From NCBI GenBank assembly GCA_024402115.1, contig JAKSJQ010000011.1, forward strand, positions 1-51,218: 51,218 nt of DNA, read 5' to 3'. This DNA comes from Bacteroidales bacterium. GTDB lineage: Bacteria; Bacteroidota; Bacteroidia; Bacteroidales; UBA932. The position numbers and the translations under genes were made by a program. The notes under the pieces were generated by a model. It ran no database searches and was not told where the DNA came from. It saw only the letters and a list, made by a program, of their open reading frames with translations. This document shows positions 41,533 to 49,393 of the stretch, piece after piece. Each line of letters begins with the position of its first letter. Within the stretch, counting starts at the first letter, position 1.

Positions 41533-42561
41533 ATGACATTCCTGAGATACATAATGCCGCTTTTCGCGGCTTTCTTTTTTTGCGCATGTTCCAATCCTGC
41601 TTCGGAGGACTGTTCTGAAGCGGCACTCTATTTCAGCGTAGAACAACGTCTGGACGGCACAGTCGTAAGAGTCGTTTCGCCCTTCGATGAAAGCGCCGAT
41701 TCCCTCGTCGTGCTCACTCCGATGGAGAGCATAGTATGTATGTCCACAACCCTCGTCGCCGGCTTTGCTGAACTTGGCTGCGTGGATGTGGTGAAGGGCG
41801 TGTCTGGCAAGAGCTATGTCTCAAATCCGCAGGTCTATGGGAATCCTGAGGTGCGGGAGGTCGGGTATGAGTCTGCGATGGACTATGAGACCATAGTCTC
41901 CTTGTCTCCGGATGTAGTGCTTGCATATGCCGTATCTTCCGTTGAACCTGCATATGTGCAGAAACTCCGTTCTCTGGGCGTGAATGTACTGATGGTGTAT
42001 GACAATTTCGAGTCCCATCCTCTCGCGCGTGCGGAATATATTAGGTTGTGCGCAGCCTTGGTCGGCGAGATAGAAAAGGCCGACTCTATCTTCGCATCCG
42101 TATCTTCGGAGTATAATGCGGTGAAAAGCATGGCCGTAGGCGCCGATGTCAAGGTGATGATCAACGCCCCTTACGGTGATGCATGGTATGTTCCGGCAAA
42201 GGGTAGCTATATGAACAGGCTCATCAGCGATGCCGGGGGTAAGCTCCTCGGGTCGGAGGACGGGCTCGAGTCTTCCATGATATCTCTGGAGACCGCATAT
42301 GCGTTCTCGAGAGAGGCTGATGTCTGGCTTAATCCCGGCTATGCGGATAGCAAGGATGCGCTGAAGTCTATGCATCCGTCCTTCGAGAAGTTCTGCCGCA
42401 ATGACCTGAGGATATATAACAACACCCTCAGGATGAATCCCGAGGGTGGTAATGATTTCTATGAGAGCGGTGCGATGAGACCTGACCTGATCCTTAGGGA
42501 TCTTGTGTCAATCTTTTCTGGAGAAGACTCTGGCCTAGAATATCACGTTGAAGTCAAATAG
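41533..42561 (+). CDS. ABC transporter substrate-binding lipoprotein, BtuF/FhuD-like
   Basis: 342 residues from the ATG at 41533; a longer frame extends into the tRNA. Signal sequence with lipobox CAC (Cys19 or nearby). The rest is a helical-backbone metal receptor fold: ESIVCMSTTLVAGFAELG and VSLSPDVVLAYA in the first lobe, a long linking helix, and DAWYVPAKGSYMNRLISDAGG in the second lobe. Such proteins bind corrinoids, hemes or Fe-siderophores for an importer. No permease or ATPase gene is adjacent, so the substrate is open. It is probably co-transcribed with tRNA-Thr. The last 27 bp overlap the convergent FAH-like gene. Confidence 0.87.
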   Translation: MTFLRYIMPLFAAFFFCACSNPASEDCSEAALYFSVEQRLDGTVVRVVSPFDESADSLVVLTPMESIVCMSTTLVAGFAELGCVDVVKGVSGKSYVSNPQVYGNPEVREVGYESAMDYETIVSLSPDVVLAYAVSSVEPAYVQKLRSLGVNVLMVYDNFESHPLARAEYIRLCAALVGEIEKADSIFASVSSEYNAVKSMAVGADVKVMINAPYGDAWYVPAKGSYMNRLISDAGGKLLGSEDGLESSMISLETAYAFSREADVWLNPGYADSKDALKSMHPSFEKFCRNDLRIYNNTLRMNPEGGNDFYESGAMRPDLILRDLVSIFSGEDSGLEYHVEVK

Positions 42562-43086
42562 ACTTTCTCCATCCATCTCAGCGCTGAGCCTTCGGCCTTG
42601 CTGGGTTCTCTCTGTGAGAGCTTCCCTTGGCTGGAGTTCGATCGCGATGTAGTCTCCTATTCTCATCGACACTATCTTCGACGCCGCAGAAATGGCCTTG
42701 CATATATCTGCTGCAGCTGTTTCTCCTAATGTGGTTCCGTATATCCTTCCTCCGTCCAAGCTTAGGGAGAAGGTCGTCTCAGCCTTCGACAATTCTGCCT
42801 TGTCCTTCATAGGAGTTGGCAGTACGGAACTGTGGTCATAGCATGAGCCCGTGGCGAGATCATCACCTACATAGAGCAGCACACCGAAACTGAAGCTGTC
42901 GTAGTAGCGTTCCGCGAACTTTTCGCTGACGCATTTTCCAGCTTTGCAGATTCTCGCGAACAATACAGGCGCATAGCTATAGCCAGCCACCTCGTCTGGG
43001 ACGAAGAGGTCCTTGTTTTCTCTCTCCCAGGTGGTGTCCGGTCTGCAACAGACTGCCCCCGATGCTGTCCTTACGATGATATTCAT
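42535..43086 (-). CDS. Degenerate fumarylacetoacetate hydrolase (FAH) family protein
   Basis: A 183-residue protein that follows the short Bacteroidota FAH-fold enzymes: ARICKAGKCVSEKFAERYYD (residues 44-63) corresponds to the normal VRICKxGKxISERFAxRYYD, and the C-terminal part (IVSMRIGDYIAIELQPRE, LFDFNVIF) follows the usual TLKxGDxIFTGTP and LLDFxVK. The acidic metal ligands are gone: the usual YETEL reads YAPVL (38-42) and GIDFTARDL reads GVLLYVGDDL. The N-terminal segment is also short. It is therefore probably not an enzyme of this type. It is the last gene after dnaN and the exonuclease, 9 bp behind the latter. Confidence 0.75.
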   Translation of the reverse strand: MNIIVRTASGAVCCRPDTTWERENKDLFVPDEVAGYSYAPVLFARICKAGKCVSEKFAERYYDSFSFGVLLYVGDDLATGSCYDHSSVLPTPMKDKAELSKAETTFSLSLDGGRIYGTTLGETAAADICKAISAASKIVSMRIGDYIAIELQPREALTERTQQGRRLSAEMDGESLFDFNVIF

Positions 43087-43095
43087 ATCCTTGTC

Positions 43096-44016
43096 CTAGA
43101 AAAGACTTCCAGATCTGCCGGTGCCGCCCCATTTCCCACGGAGCTGGGCTGCAGCATCGCTCATCTGCTGTTCGCTCAGAGGTCTTGTCCTGGCAGCCTT
43201 CTTCTCTGCGTCGTACTTCTCCTTGAGGAGGGCGAACTGCCTCTTGGTGTCGAGGGTGAAGTCACCGTTGGATATCCATGCGAAGTATGAAGGCTCTGTC
43301 ATGTAGACCTCGCGGCAAGTCTTTCCCTTGTGCTTTCCGAAGCTGATGCATGGCTCCTTTTCGGCATTGAGCACTATCCTTCCGGCGTAGTCGACGACTT
43401 TCTGGTTCTCTGTGTAGTTGGCAAGCCAGTCTACGTCGTTCTTTATAACCTCTTCAGGATATTTGTCGAGCTGACCCTTGAGTACTGCGTATGTCGCGAG
43501 TGTGTCTGCCTCTGCCGCATGCGCATTCTCGAAGTCGCCACCGACATAGAAATTGTAGGCGGCCTTGAGGTTTCGAGGCTCATTCTTGTGGTAGATGACT
43601 TGAACGTCCACCATCTTCTTCTGGTGGAGGTCAATGTCTACTGCGAGCCCCGGCACAGCTGCCCTTGCCCTTTCAATCTCCTCGGCGAGGAGAGGTAGGT
43701 CGAACTTCGCAGAGTTGTATCCTGCGAGGTCGCTGTCGGAAAGCCACTCGCAGACTTCTGGGAGTATCTCGAAGAAGCGTGGCTTGTCTGCGAGTTCTTC
43801 GTCGCTGATTCCGTGTACGGCCTGAGCTGAAGGGTTCATCGGCTTCTGGCAGTTGTTGACATAGTCCCATGGGCGGACGCGCCAAGTCTTGATGCGCTGT
43901 TCGCCACCTGGAAGTATCTTTACGAAGCTGAGCTCCGCGATGCAGTCGGACGCAATGTTAAGACCGGTGCTCTCTATGTCGAAGAAGAGCAGCGGTCTCT
44001 TGAGGTTGAGTTCCAT
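43096..44016 (-). CDS. DnaQ-like 3'-5' exonuclease with C-terminal DUF3820 domain
   Basis: A 306-residue protein. Residues 1-180 are a DEDDh exonuclease: FDIESTG (Asp13, Glu15), the second aspartate in YNSAKFDLPLL and the His-x4-Asp motif in HAAEAD. The C-terminal DUF3820 domain (about 215-265) shows ISFGKHKGKTCREVYMTEPSYFAWI in split form; I know this module from exonucleases and DNA-processing proteins of Bacteroidota. It lies 9 bp after dnaN, so it may act in repair or proofreading with the clamp; a canonical clamp-binding motif was not clearly found, though the C terminus ends in SGSLF. Confidence 0.9.
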   Translation of the reverse strand: MELNLKRPLLFFDIESTGLNIASDCIAELSFVKILPGGEQRIKTWRVRPWDYVNNCQKPMNPSAQAVHGISDEELADKPRFFEILPEVCEWLSDSDLAGYNSAKFDLPLLAEEIERARAAVPGLAVDIDLHQKKMVDVQVIYHKNEPRNLKAAYNFYVGGDFENAHAAEADTLATYAVLKGQLDKYPEEVIKNDVDWLANYTENQKVVDYAGRIVLNAEKEPCISFGKHKGKTCREVYMTEPSYFAWISNGDFTLDTKRQFALLKEKYDAEKKAARTRPLSEQQMSDAAAQLRGKWGGTGRSGSLF

Positions 44017-44025
44017 GGCCTATGA

Positions 44026-45147
44026 CTAAGAGAACATGATAGGCATGATGATGCCGCAGAGCTTCTCGCTCTCTGCCTCGTCCTCTGCAGGAACGATGAG
44101 GGCAGCGCGCTTGCTGTCCGCGAACTTCATCACGATCTCGTTGCATGACATGTTGCTGAGAATCTCGGCGAGGAAAGTCGACTTGAAGCCGATGGTGAGT
44201 TCCTCACCGTCATACTGGCAGGCAACCTTCTCGTATGCTGCGATGGAGAATCCGAGATCCTGTGCGGAAATCTCGAGAGAGTTCTCCCTGAGGTCGAACT
44301 TGATCTGGTTCGAAGCCTTGTTCGAGCATACAGCGATACGACGTACGGTGTTGAGGAAGAGCGCACGGTCGATCTTGAGGGTGTTCGCGTTGTTCTGAGG
44401 GATCACGTCACGGTACTTAGGGTAGCGACCGACGATCTGGCGGCAGATCACGAGGGTCTTGTCGAAGCTGAATGATGCGTTCTTGGCATCGAATGCCACG
44501 GTTACGTCCTCTACATCCTTGCCGATGATGGCCCTGAGGATGGCAGCTGTCTTCTTGTGGAGGATGAACGAAGCCTTCTGCTCAGACTTCACGTCCTTGG
44601 TAGTGTAGCAGATGAGCTTGTGCGCGTCTGAAGCTACGAGAGTGGTGGAGTCAGTGTCGATGTCGAAGAAGATACCGTTCATGGTAGGACGGATCTCGTC
44701 GTCGGCAGTCGCATATATTGTGCTTGAGATACCCTCTACGAGCGCTGCTGCAGGGAACTGAACGCTTACTGCAGTCTCATCGGTACCGGTGATGTCAGGA
44801 TAATCCTCTGCTGGGAAATATGGGAGGGTTGACTGACCGCTTGCCCAGATGCACTCGAACGAGCTGTCGCTGACGGTGTTGATGGTGAGCGGCTGGTCAG
44901 GAAGCTCCTTGAGGAGTTCGATCAGATGCTTTGCAGGCACGGCGATCCTACCCTCTGATGCCGCGTTCTCGACATCGATGGTGGTCTTAAGGGTGAGCTC
45001 GGTGTCTGAGGCTGTGATCTCGAGCCTGCCGTCAGCAAGCACGAAGAGGAAGTTCTCGAGAATCGGGTTCGACGACTTTGCCGGGATGGCCTTCGAAACG
45101 GCCAGGGTGCCCTTGAGCAATTCGGAACTAGAAATAACCAGTTTCAT
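44026..45147 (-). CDS. dnaN: DNA polymerase III subunit beta (sliding clamp)
   Basis: A 373-residue protein with the three repeated clamp domains and usual length. Recognisable segments are KLVISSSELLKGTLAVSKAIPAKSSNPILENFL (N-terminal domain, in split form), LKELPDQPLTINTV, PAAALVEGISSTIYATADDEIRPTMNGIFF, and the C-terminal ALIVPAEDEAESEKLCGIIMPIMFS end. The clamp ring tethers polymerase to DNA. It is the first gene of a three-gene minus-strand unit with the exonuclease and the FAH-like protein. dnaA and recF are not adjacent, so no oriC arrangement is seen here. Confidence 0.97.
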   Translation of the reverse strand: MKLVISSSELLKGTLAVSKAIPAKSSNPILENFLFVLADGRLEITASDTELTLKTTIDVENAASEGRIAVPAKHLIELLKELPDQPLTINTVSDSSFECIWASGQSTLPYFPAEDYPDITGTDETAVSVQFPAAALVEGISSTIYATADDEIRPTMNGIFFDIDTDSTTLVASDAHKLICYTTKDVKSEQKASFILHKKTAAILRAIIGKDVEDVTVAFDAKNASFSFDKTLVICRQIVGRYPKYRDVIPQNNANTLKIDRALFLNTVRRIAVCSNKASNQIKFDLRENSLEISAQDLGFSIAAYEKVACQYDGEELTIGFKSTFLAEILSNMSCNEIVMKFADSKRAALIVPAEDEAESEKLCGIIMPIMFS

Positions 45148-45192
45148 AAGTATGGGATTTATTGATCAATAATCGGTGGTATATATAGGTCA

Positions 45193-45200
45193 CAAATATA
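45193..45200 (-). promoter_or_regulatory. -7 box of the dnaN operon
   Basis: On the minus strand TATATTTG; the start point near 45187 gives a leader of about 40 nt. No -33 TTG at the usual spacing. Confidence 0.65.
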
Positions 45201-45205
45201 AGGAA

Positions 45206-45234
45206 TTTGCATGAATGTTATGGCATATAATTTG
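45206..45234 (+). promoter_or_regulatory. Possible degP promoter
   Basis: TTTG (45206-45209) and TATAATTTG (45226-45234) resemble a promoter with one extra base inside the -7 box and a short 16-bp spacer. It is the best candidate in the 136-bp gap between dnaN and degP, but not a strict match. Confidence 0.3.
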
Positions 45235-45283
45235 AAAAATCAGGTGCAGAAAACAAATACGGACAATTAAAAACAACATCAAT

Positions 45284-46717
45284 ATGAAAAAGACCCTTAT
45301 AGCAATGTCAGTATGCTCAGCTCTGATTGCCGGGCTTACTTCCTTCTGTGTGGCAAAGGCAGCCTATGCCGGCGACCCAGCATCTGAAATGTCTGTTCCT
45401 GCAGCCGGTTCCTACAGGACAGTGAACCTCAACCTCGAAGATTATCCTGACTTCACATATGCCGCAGAGTCGGCGGTCGACGCAGTCGTATATGTCAAAG
45501 TGACCGTGACTGACAAGGTGGCATCCTCACCGAGCTCGATCTTCGATTTCTTCTTCGGATACGAAGGCACTCCTCAGGAGCGTGAGCGCACCGGCAGCGG
45601 TTCCGGCGTCATCATCCGCGAGGACGGCTACATCGTGACCAACAACCATGTGATCGACAAGGCAAGCAAGATCGAGGTCACCCTCAACAACAACGAGACT
45701 TACGAGGCGACCCTGGTCGGCACAGACCCGGCAACCGACGTCGCCCTCATCAAGATCGACGCGGCCAACCTTCCAGTAGTGCCTTTCGGCGACTCTGACG
45801 CGCTCCGTCTCGGAGAGTGGGTGATCGCTATCGGAAGCCCTTATGACCTCCGTTCGACCATCACCGCCGGCATCGTCAGCGCAAAGGGCCGTTCGATGCC
45901 TAACTACACCGGCGAATTCAAGATCGAGTCATTCATCCAGACGGACGCGGCGGTCAATCCTGGAAACAGTGGCGGCGCCCTCGTGAACAAGGCCGGACAG
46001 CTTGTCGGAATCAACACCGCAATCATTTCACAGACAGGCTCTTATGCCGGTTATTCATTCGCTGTACCAGTCAATATCGTGAAGAGAATCGTGGATGACC
46101 TCATCGACTTCGGCTCAGTGAAGAGAGCGATGCTCGGAATCACCATGCAAAATGTTGATAAAAAAATAGTTGACGAATTGAAACTTTCGTCTGCGAACGG
46201 AGTATATGTTTATGAGGTTTCAGCAGGCGGCGCAGCCGACAAGGCAGGCATCAAGAAGGGAGACGTGCTCGTTGCGATCAATGACGTCAAGGTTGTTGAC
46301 GGTGCATCGGTTCAGGCTCTCGTGAGCACCTACCATCCTGGCGACAAGGCGAAAGTCACAGTCATCAGGGACGGCAAGACCAAGGACGTGGAGGTGACCT
46401 TCCTTGCACAGTCTTCGGAGAATGGCGCAATCGACGACGAGGGAGCGGTTGCTTTCTACGGCGCGAAGATCAGGGAGGCGGACAAGGAGACCCTTGCCAA
46501 GTTCGGAATCAAGCATGGAGTGGAGATCGTCTCAGTAGCTCCTGGCAAGATTCAGGAGGCTGGCGTGAGTGATGGCTTCATCATCATGTTCGTCAACAAC
46601 AAGCCTGTAAGCAAGCCTCAGGACGTGACGGATATCGTCAAGAAGTCCGAGAGGGCTGTCTATGTCGAGGGTATCACACCTGCGGGCAAGGCTTCCTATT
46701 TCGGCTTCGCCAAATAG
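45284..46717 (+). CDS. degP: Do-family periplasmic serine protease/chaperone (DegP/HtrA)
   Basis: A 477-residue exported protease (signal peptide about 1-29). The catalytic triad is His122 (TNNHVID), Asp152 (ATDVALI) and Ser229 (NPGNSGGALVN). Two PDZ domains follow (about 285-365 with GGAADKAGIKKGDVLVAIND, and about 380-470 with KIQEAGVSDGFIIMFVNNKPV). DegP degrades or refolds misfolded envelope proteins under stress. It lies 21 bp before rpoD without a promoter box between, so read-through from degP into rpoD is likely, which would couple envelope stress and sigma supply. Confidence 0.95.
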   Translation: MKKTLIAMSVCSALIAGLTSFCVAKAAYAGDPASEMSVPAAGSYRTVNLNLEDYPDFTYAAESAVDAVVYVKVTVTDKVASSPSSIFDFFFGYEGTPQERERTGSGSGVIIREDGYIVTNNHVIDKASKIEVTLNNNETYEATLVGTDPATDVALIKIDAANLPVVPFGDSDALRLGEWVIAIGSPYDLRSTITAGIVSAKGRSMPNYTGEFKIESFIQTDAAVNPGNSGGALVNKAGQLVGINTAIISQTGSYAGYSFAVPVNIVKRIVDDLIDFGSVKRAMLGITMQNVDKKIVDELKLSSANGVYVYEVSAGGAADKAGIKKGDVLVAINDVKVVDGASVQALVSTYHPGDKAKVTVIRDGKTKDVEVTFLAQSSENGAIDDEGAVAFYGAKIREADKETLAKFGIKHGVEIVSVAPGKIQEAGVSDGFIIMFVNNKPVSKPQDVTDIVKKSERAVYVEGITPAGKASYFGFAK

Positions 46718-46738
46718 AAGGTAAAACGAACAAGATAA

Positions 46739-47599
46739 ATGAGACAGCTTAAGATCACTAAGTCGATCACCAATCGTGAGAGTGCGTCGCTTGACAAGTA
46801 TCTCCAGGAGATCGGCAGGGAAGAACTAATCACCGTAGAGGAAGAGGTCGAACTCGCCCAGCGTATCAGAAAGGGCGACCAGGTGGCTCTCGAGAAACTC
46901 ACTAGGGCGAACCTGAGGTTCGTGGTGTCTGTGGCAAAGCAGTACCAGAATCAGGGCCTCAGCCTTCCTGACCTTATCAACGAGGGCAACCTCGGACTGA
47001 TCAAGGCCGCAGAGAAATTCGATGAGACACGTGGTTTCAAGTTCATCTCCTATGCAGTATGGTGGATTCGTCAGTCAATCCTCCAGGCACTTGCAGAGCA
47101 GTCACGAATCGTGCGACTCCCTCTCCATCAGGTGGGCTCCCTTAACAAGATCAACAAGGCTCTCTCAAAGTTCGAGCAGGAGAACGAACGTATGCCATCC
47201 AGCGAGGAGCTCGCCGAGATGATAGACGTTCCGAAGGAGAAGATCGCAGACACCCTCAGGGTATCTGGCCGTCACGTGTCCGTAGACGCTCCTTTCGTTG
47301 AGGGCGAGGACAACAGCCTTCTCGACGTACTCGTGAACGATGATTCACCGAGTGCGGACAGGGGACTTGTCAACGAGTCGCTCAACAGGGAGATCGAACG
47401 TGCACTTTCCACTCTTGCACCTCGCGAAAGGGACATCATCAAGTATTTCTTCGGCATAGGCTGTCAGGAAATGACACTCGAGGAAATAGGCGAGAAGTTC
47501 AACCTCACCCGTGAGCGTGTCCGCCAGATCAAAGAGAAGGCGATACGCAGACTTAAACAGAACTCGAGAAGCAAGCTTCTCAAGAGCTACCTTGGCTAA
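46739..47599 (+). CDS. rpoD: RNA polymerase primary sigma factor (RpoD/SigA, Bacteroidota short form)
   Basis: A 286-residue sigma-70 protein with a short region 1.1-free N terminus: region 1.2 ([16 protein letters not shown]), region 2 ([37 protein letters not shown] in part, and the -7 recognition helix [13 protein letters not shown]), region 3 and region 4 ([29 protein letters not shown] in part). This matches the primary sigma of Bacteroides, which reads the TAnnTTTG/TTG promoters found throughout the window. It follows degP by 21 bp and precedes argS by 3 bp. Confidence 0.95.
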   Translation: MRQLKITKSITNRESASLDKYLQEIGREELITVEEEVELAQRIRKGDQVALEKLTRANLRFVVSVAKQYQNQGLSLPDLINEGNLGLIKAAEKFDETRGFKFISYAVWWIRQSILQALAEQSRIVRLPLHQVGSLNKINKALSKFEQENERMPSSEELAEMIDVPKEKIADTLRVSGRHVSVDAPFVEGEDNSLLDVLVNDDSPSADRGLVNESLNREIERALSTLAPRERDIIKYFFGIGCQEMTLEEIGEKFNLTRERVRQIKEKAIRRLKQNSRSKLLKSYLG

Positions 47600-47602
47600 T
47601 CA

Positions 47603-49393
47603 ATGACACCAGAAAATTTTATCATCGCCAAGGCTGCAGAGGCAGTCAAGGCACTTTACGGAGCGGATGTTGAGGCATCCCTCCTTCAGGTACAGGTTAC
47701 AAGAAAGGAATTCGAAGGGGATTACACACTCGTTGTGTTTCCCCTTCTCAAGGTTTCCCACGCATCTCCGGACAACACAGGTAAGGCCCTCGGCGACTAT
47801 TTCGTGGCGAACTTCCCTGAGATTGCCGCATACAACGTGGTGAAGGGATTCCTCAACATATCATTCTCTCAGGTATACTGGAACAATGTCTTCGCTTCCA
47901 TCGTGGCAGTGGAGGACTATGGCCAGCATGCACCTAGCGGCAAGACCATCATGGTGGAGTTCTCTTCACCTAATACGAACAAGCCGCTCCATCTTGGTCA
48001 CATCCGCAACAATCTTCTCGGATGGTCAGTGTCACAGCTCCTCGCTGCGAACGGTCACGACATCATGAAGGTGAACCTCGTGAACGACCGCGGTATCCAT
48101 ATCTGCAAGTCCATGCTCGCATGGAAGAAGCTCGGTGGCGGCGAGACTCCTGCCAGCTCAGGCAAGAAGGGTGACCACCTCGTCGGAGACTATTATGTGA
48201 AGTTCAATGACCTTTATGTATCCGAGGTCAAGGAGCTCATGGCCAAGGGCATGAGCGAGGATGAGGCGAAGAAGGAAGCTCCAAGCCTCAAGGAAGCTCA
48301 GGACATGCTCTTCCGCTGGGAGAACAACGATCCTGAGGTACGCGCTCTCTGGGAGATGATGAACGGTTGGGTTTATGAAGGCTTCGGCCAGACCTACGAG
48401 AACCTCGGAATCAGCTTCGACAGGACATATTACGAGTCTCAGACTTACCTCTTCGGTAAGGCTCTCGTTCAGAAGGGTCTCGACATGGGCATCTTCGAGC
48501 GTCAGGCAGACAATTCGGTCTGGTGCGACCTTACTGCGGACGGCCTCGACCGCAAGCTCCTTCTCCGTGGCGACGGTACTTCAGTGTACATGACCCAGGA
48601 TCTCGGAACTGCTGAGCAGCGTTTCGCAGAGTATAGCCTCGACGAGCATATCTATGTCGTAGGAAACGAGCAGAACTACCATTTCCAGGTGCTCAAGCTC
48701 ATCCTCGGCAAGCTCGGCTTCGACTGGGCTGACAGCATCTATCACCTCAGCTATGGTATGGTAGAGCTTCCAGAGGGTAAGATGAAGTCTCGCGAGGGAA
48801 CAGTAGTCGACGCAGACGACCTCATGGAGCAGATGTACAACACTGCGAAGGAGACCTCTCTCGAGCTCGGCAAGCTTGACGGCATGGACGAAAAGGAGCA
48901 GGACGAGCTCTTCAGGATGCTCAGCCTCGGCGCGATGAAGTATTTCATCCTCAAGGTGGATCCTCGCAAGACCATGCTCTTCGATCCTAAGGAGAGTATC
49001 GATTTCAACGGAAACACAGGTCCGTTCATCCAGTATACTCACGCCCGTATCCAGTCAATTCTCCGCAAGGCTGCAGAGAAGGGCCTGAGCTTCGGCGCTG
49101 CTGATGTTTGCCCTGAGTCTGCACTCAGTGCAAAGGAGATACGCATCATCAAAATCCTCAGCAACTTCCCTGAGAAGATCGCAGAGGCTGGCGCCGCCCA
49201 TTCTCCTGCACTCGTGGCAAACTATGCATACGAGCTCGCCAAGGATTTCAACCAGTATTACCATGACACTCCTATCCTCCGTGAAGAGGATCAGGCTCTC
49301 CTCAAGTACAGGCTCGTTCTCATCGAGAAGATTGCCAAGGTGCTCGTAAAGGCTATGGGCATTCTCGGAATCGATCTCCCATACAGAATGTAA
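47603..49393 (+). CDS. argS: Arginyl-tRNA synthetase
   Basis: A 596-residue class Ia synthetase. The N-terminal Arg_S N domain (about 1-85) recognises the tRNA D-loop; the HIGH motif is HLGH (130-133) in SPNTNKPLHLGHIRNN; the KMSKS-equivalent is GKMKSREGTVVDADDL, and the C-terminal DALR anticodon-binding domain (about 475-596) ends in LGIDLPYRM. It lies 3 bp after rpoD and its TAA stop shares one base with the start of ygiQ (TAATG). Confidence 0.97.
   Translation: MTPENFIIAKAAEAVKALYGADVEASLLQVQVTRKEFEGDYTLVVFPLLKVSHASPDNTGKALGDYFVANFPEIAAYNVVKGFLNISFSQVYWNNVFASIVAVEDYGQHAPSGKTIMVEFSSPNTNKPLHLGHIRNNLLGWSVSQLLAANGHDIMKVNLVNDRGIHICKSMLAWKKLGGGETPASSGKKGDHLVGDYYVKFNDLYVSEVKELMAKGMSEDEAKKEAPSLKEAQDMLFRWENNDPEVRALWEMMNGWVYEGFGQTYENLGISFDRTYYESQTYLFGKALVQKGLDMGIFERQADNSVWCDLTADGLDRKLLLRGDGTSVYMTQDLGTAEQRFAEYSLDEHIYVVGNEQNYHFQVLKLILGKLGFDWADSIYHLSYGMVELPEGKMKSREGTVVDADDLMEQMYNTAKETSLELGKLDGMDEKEQDELFRMLSLGAMKYFILKVDPRKTMLFDPKESIDFNGNTGPFIQYTHARIQSILRKAAEKGLSFGAADVCPESALSAKEIRIIKILSNFPEKIAEAGAAHSPALVANYAYELAKDFNQYYHDTPILREEDQALLKYRLVLIEKIAKVLVKAMGILGIDLPYRM

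Noticed and set aside
44026..45283. dnaN region as the replication origin
   Set aside because: No dnaA, recF or DnaA-box cluster is seen in the short gap upstream of dnaN.
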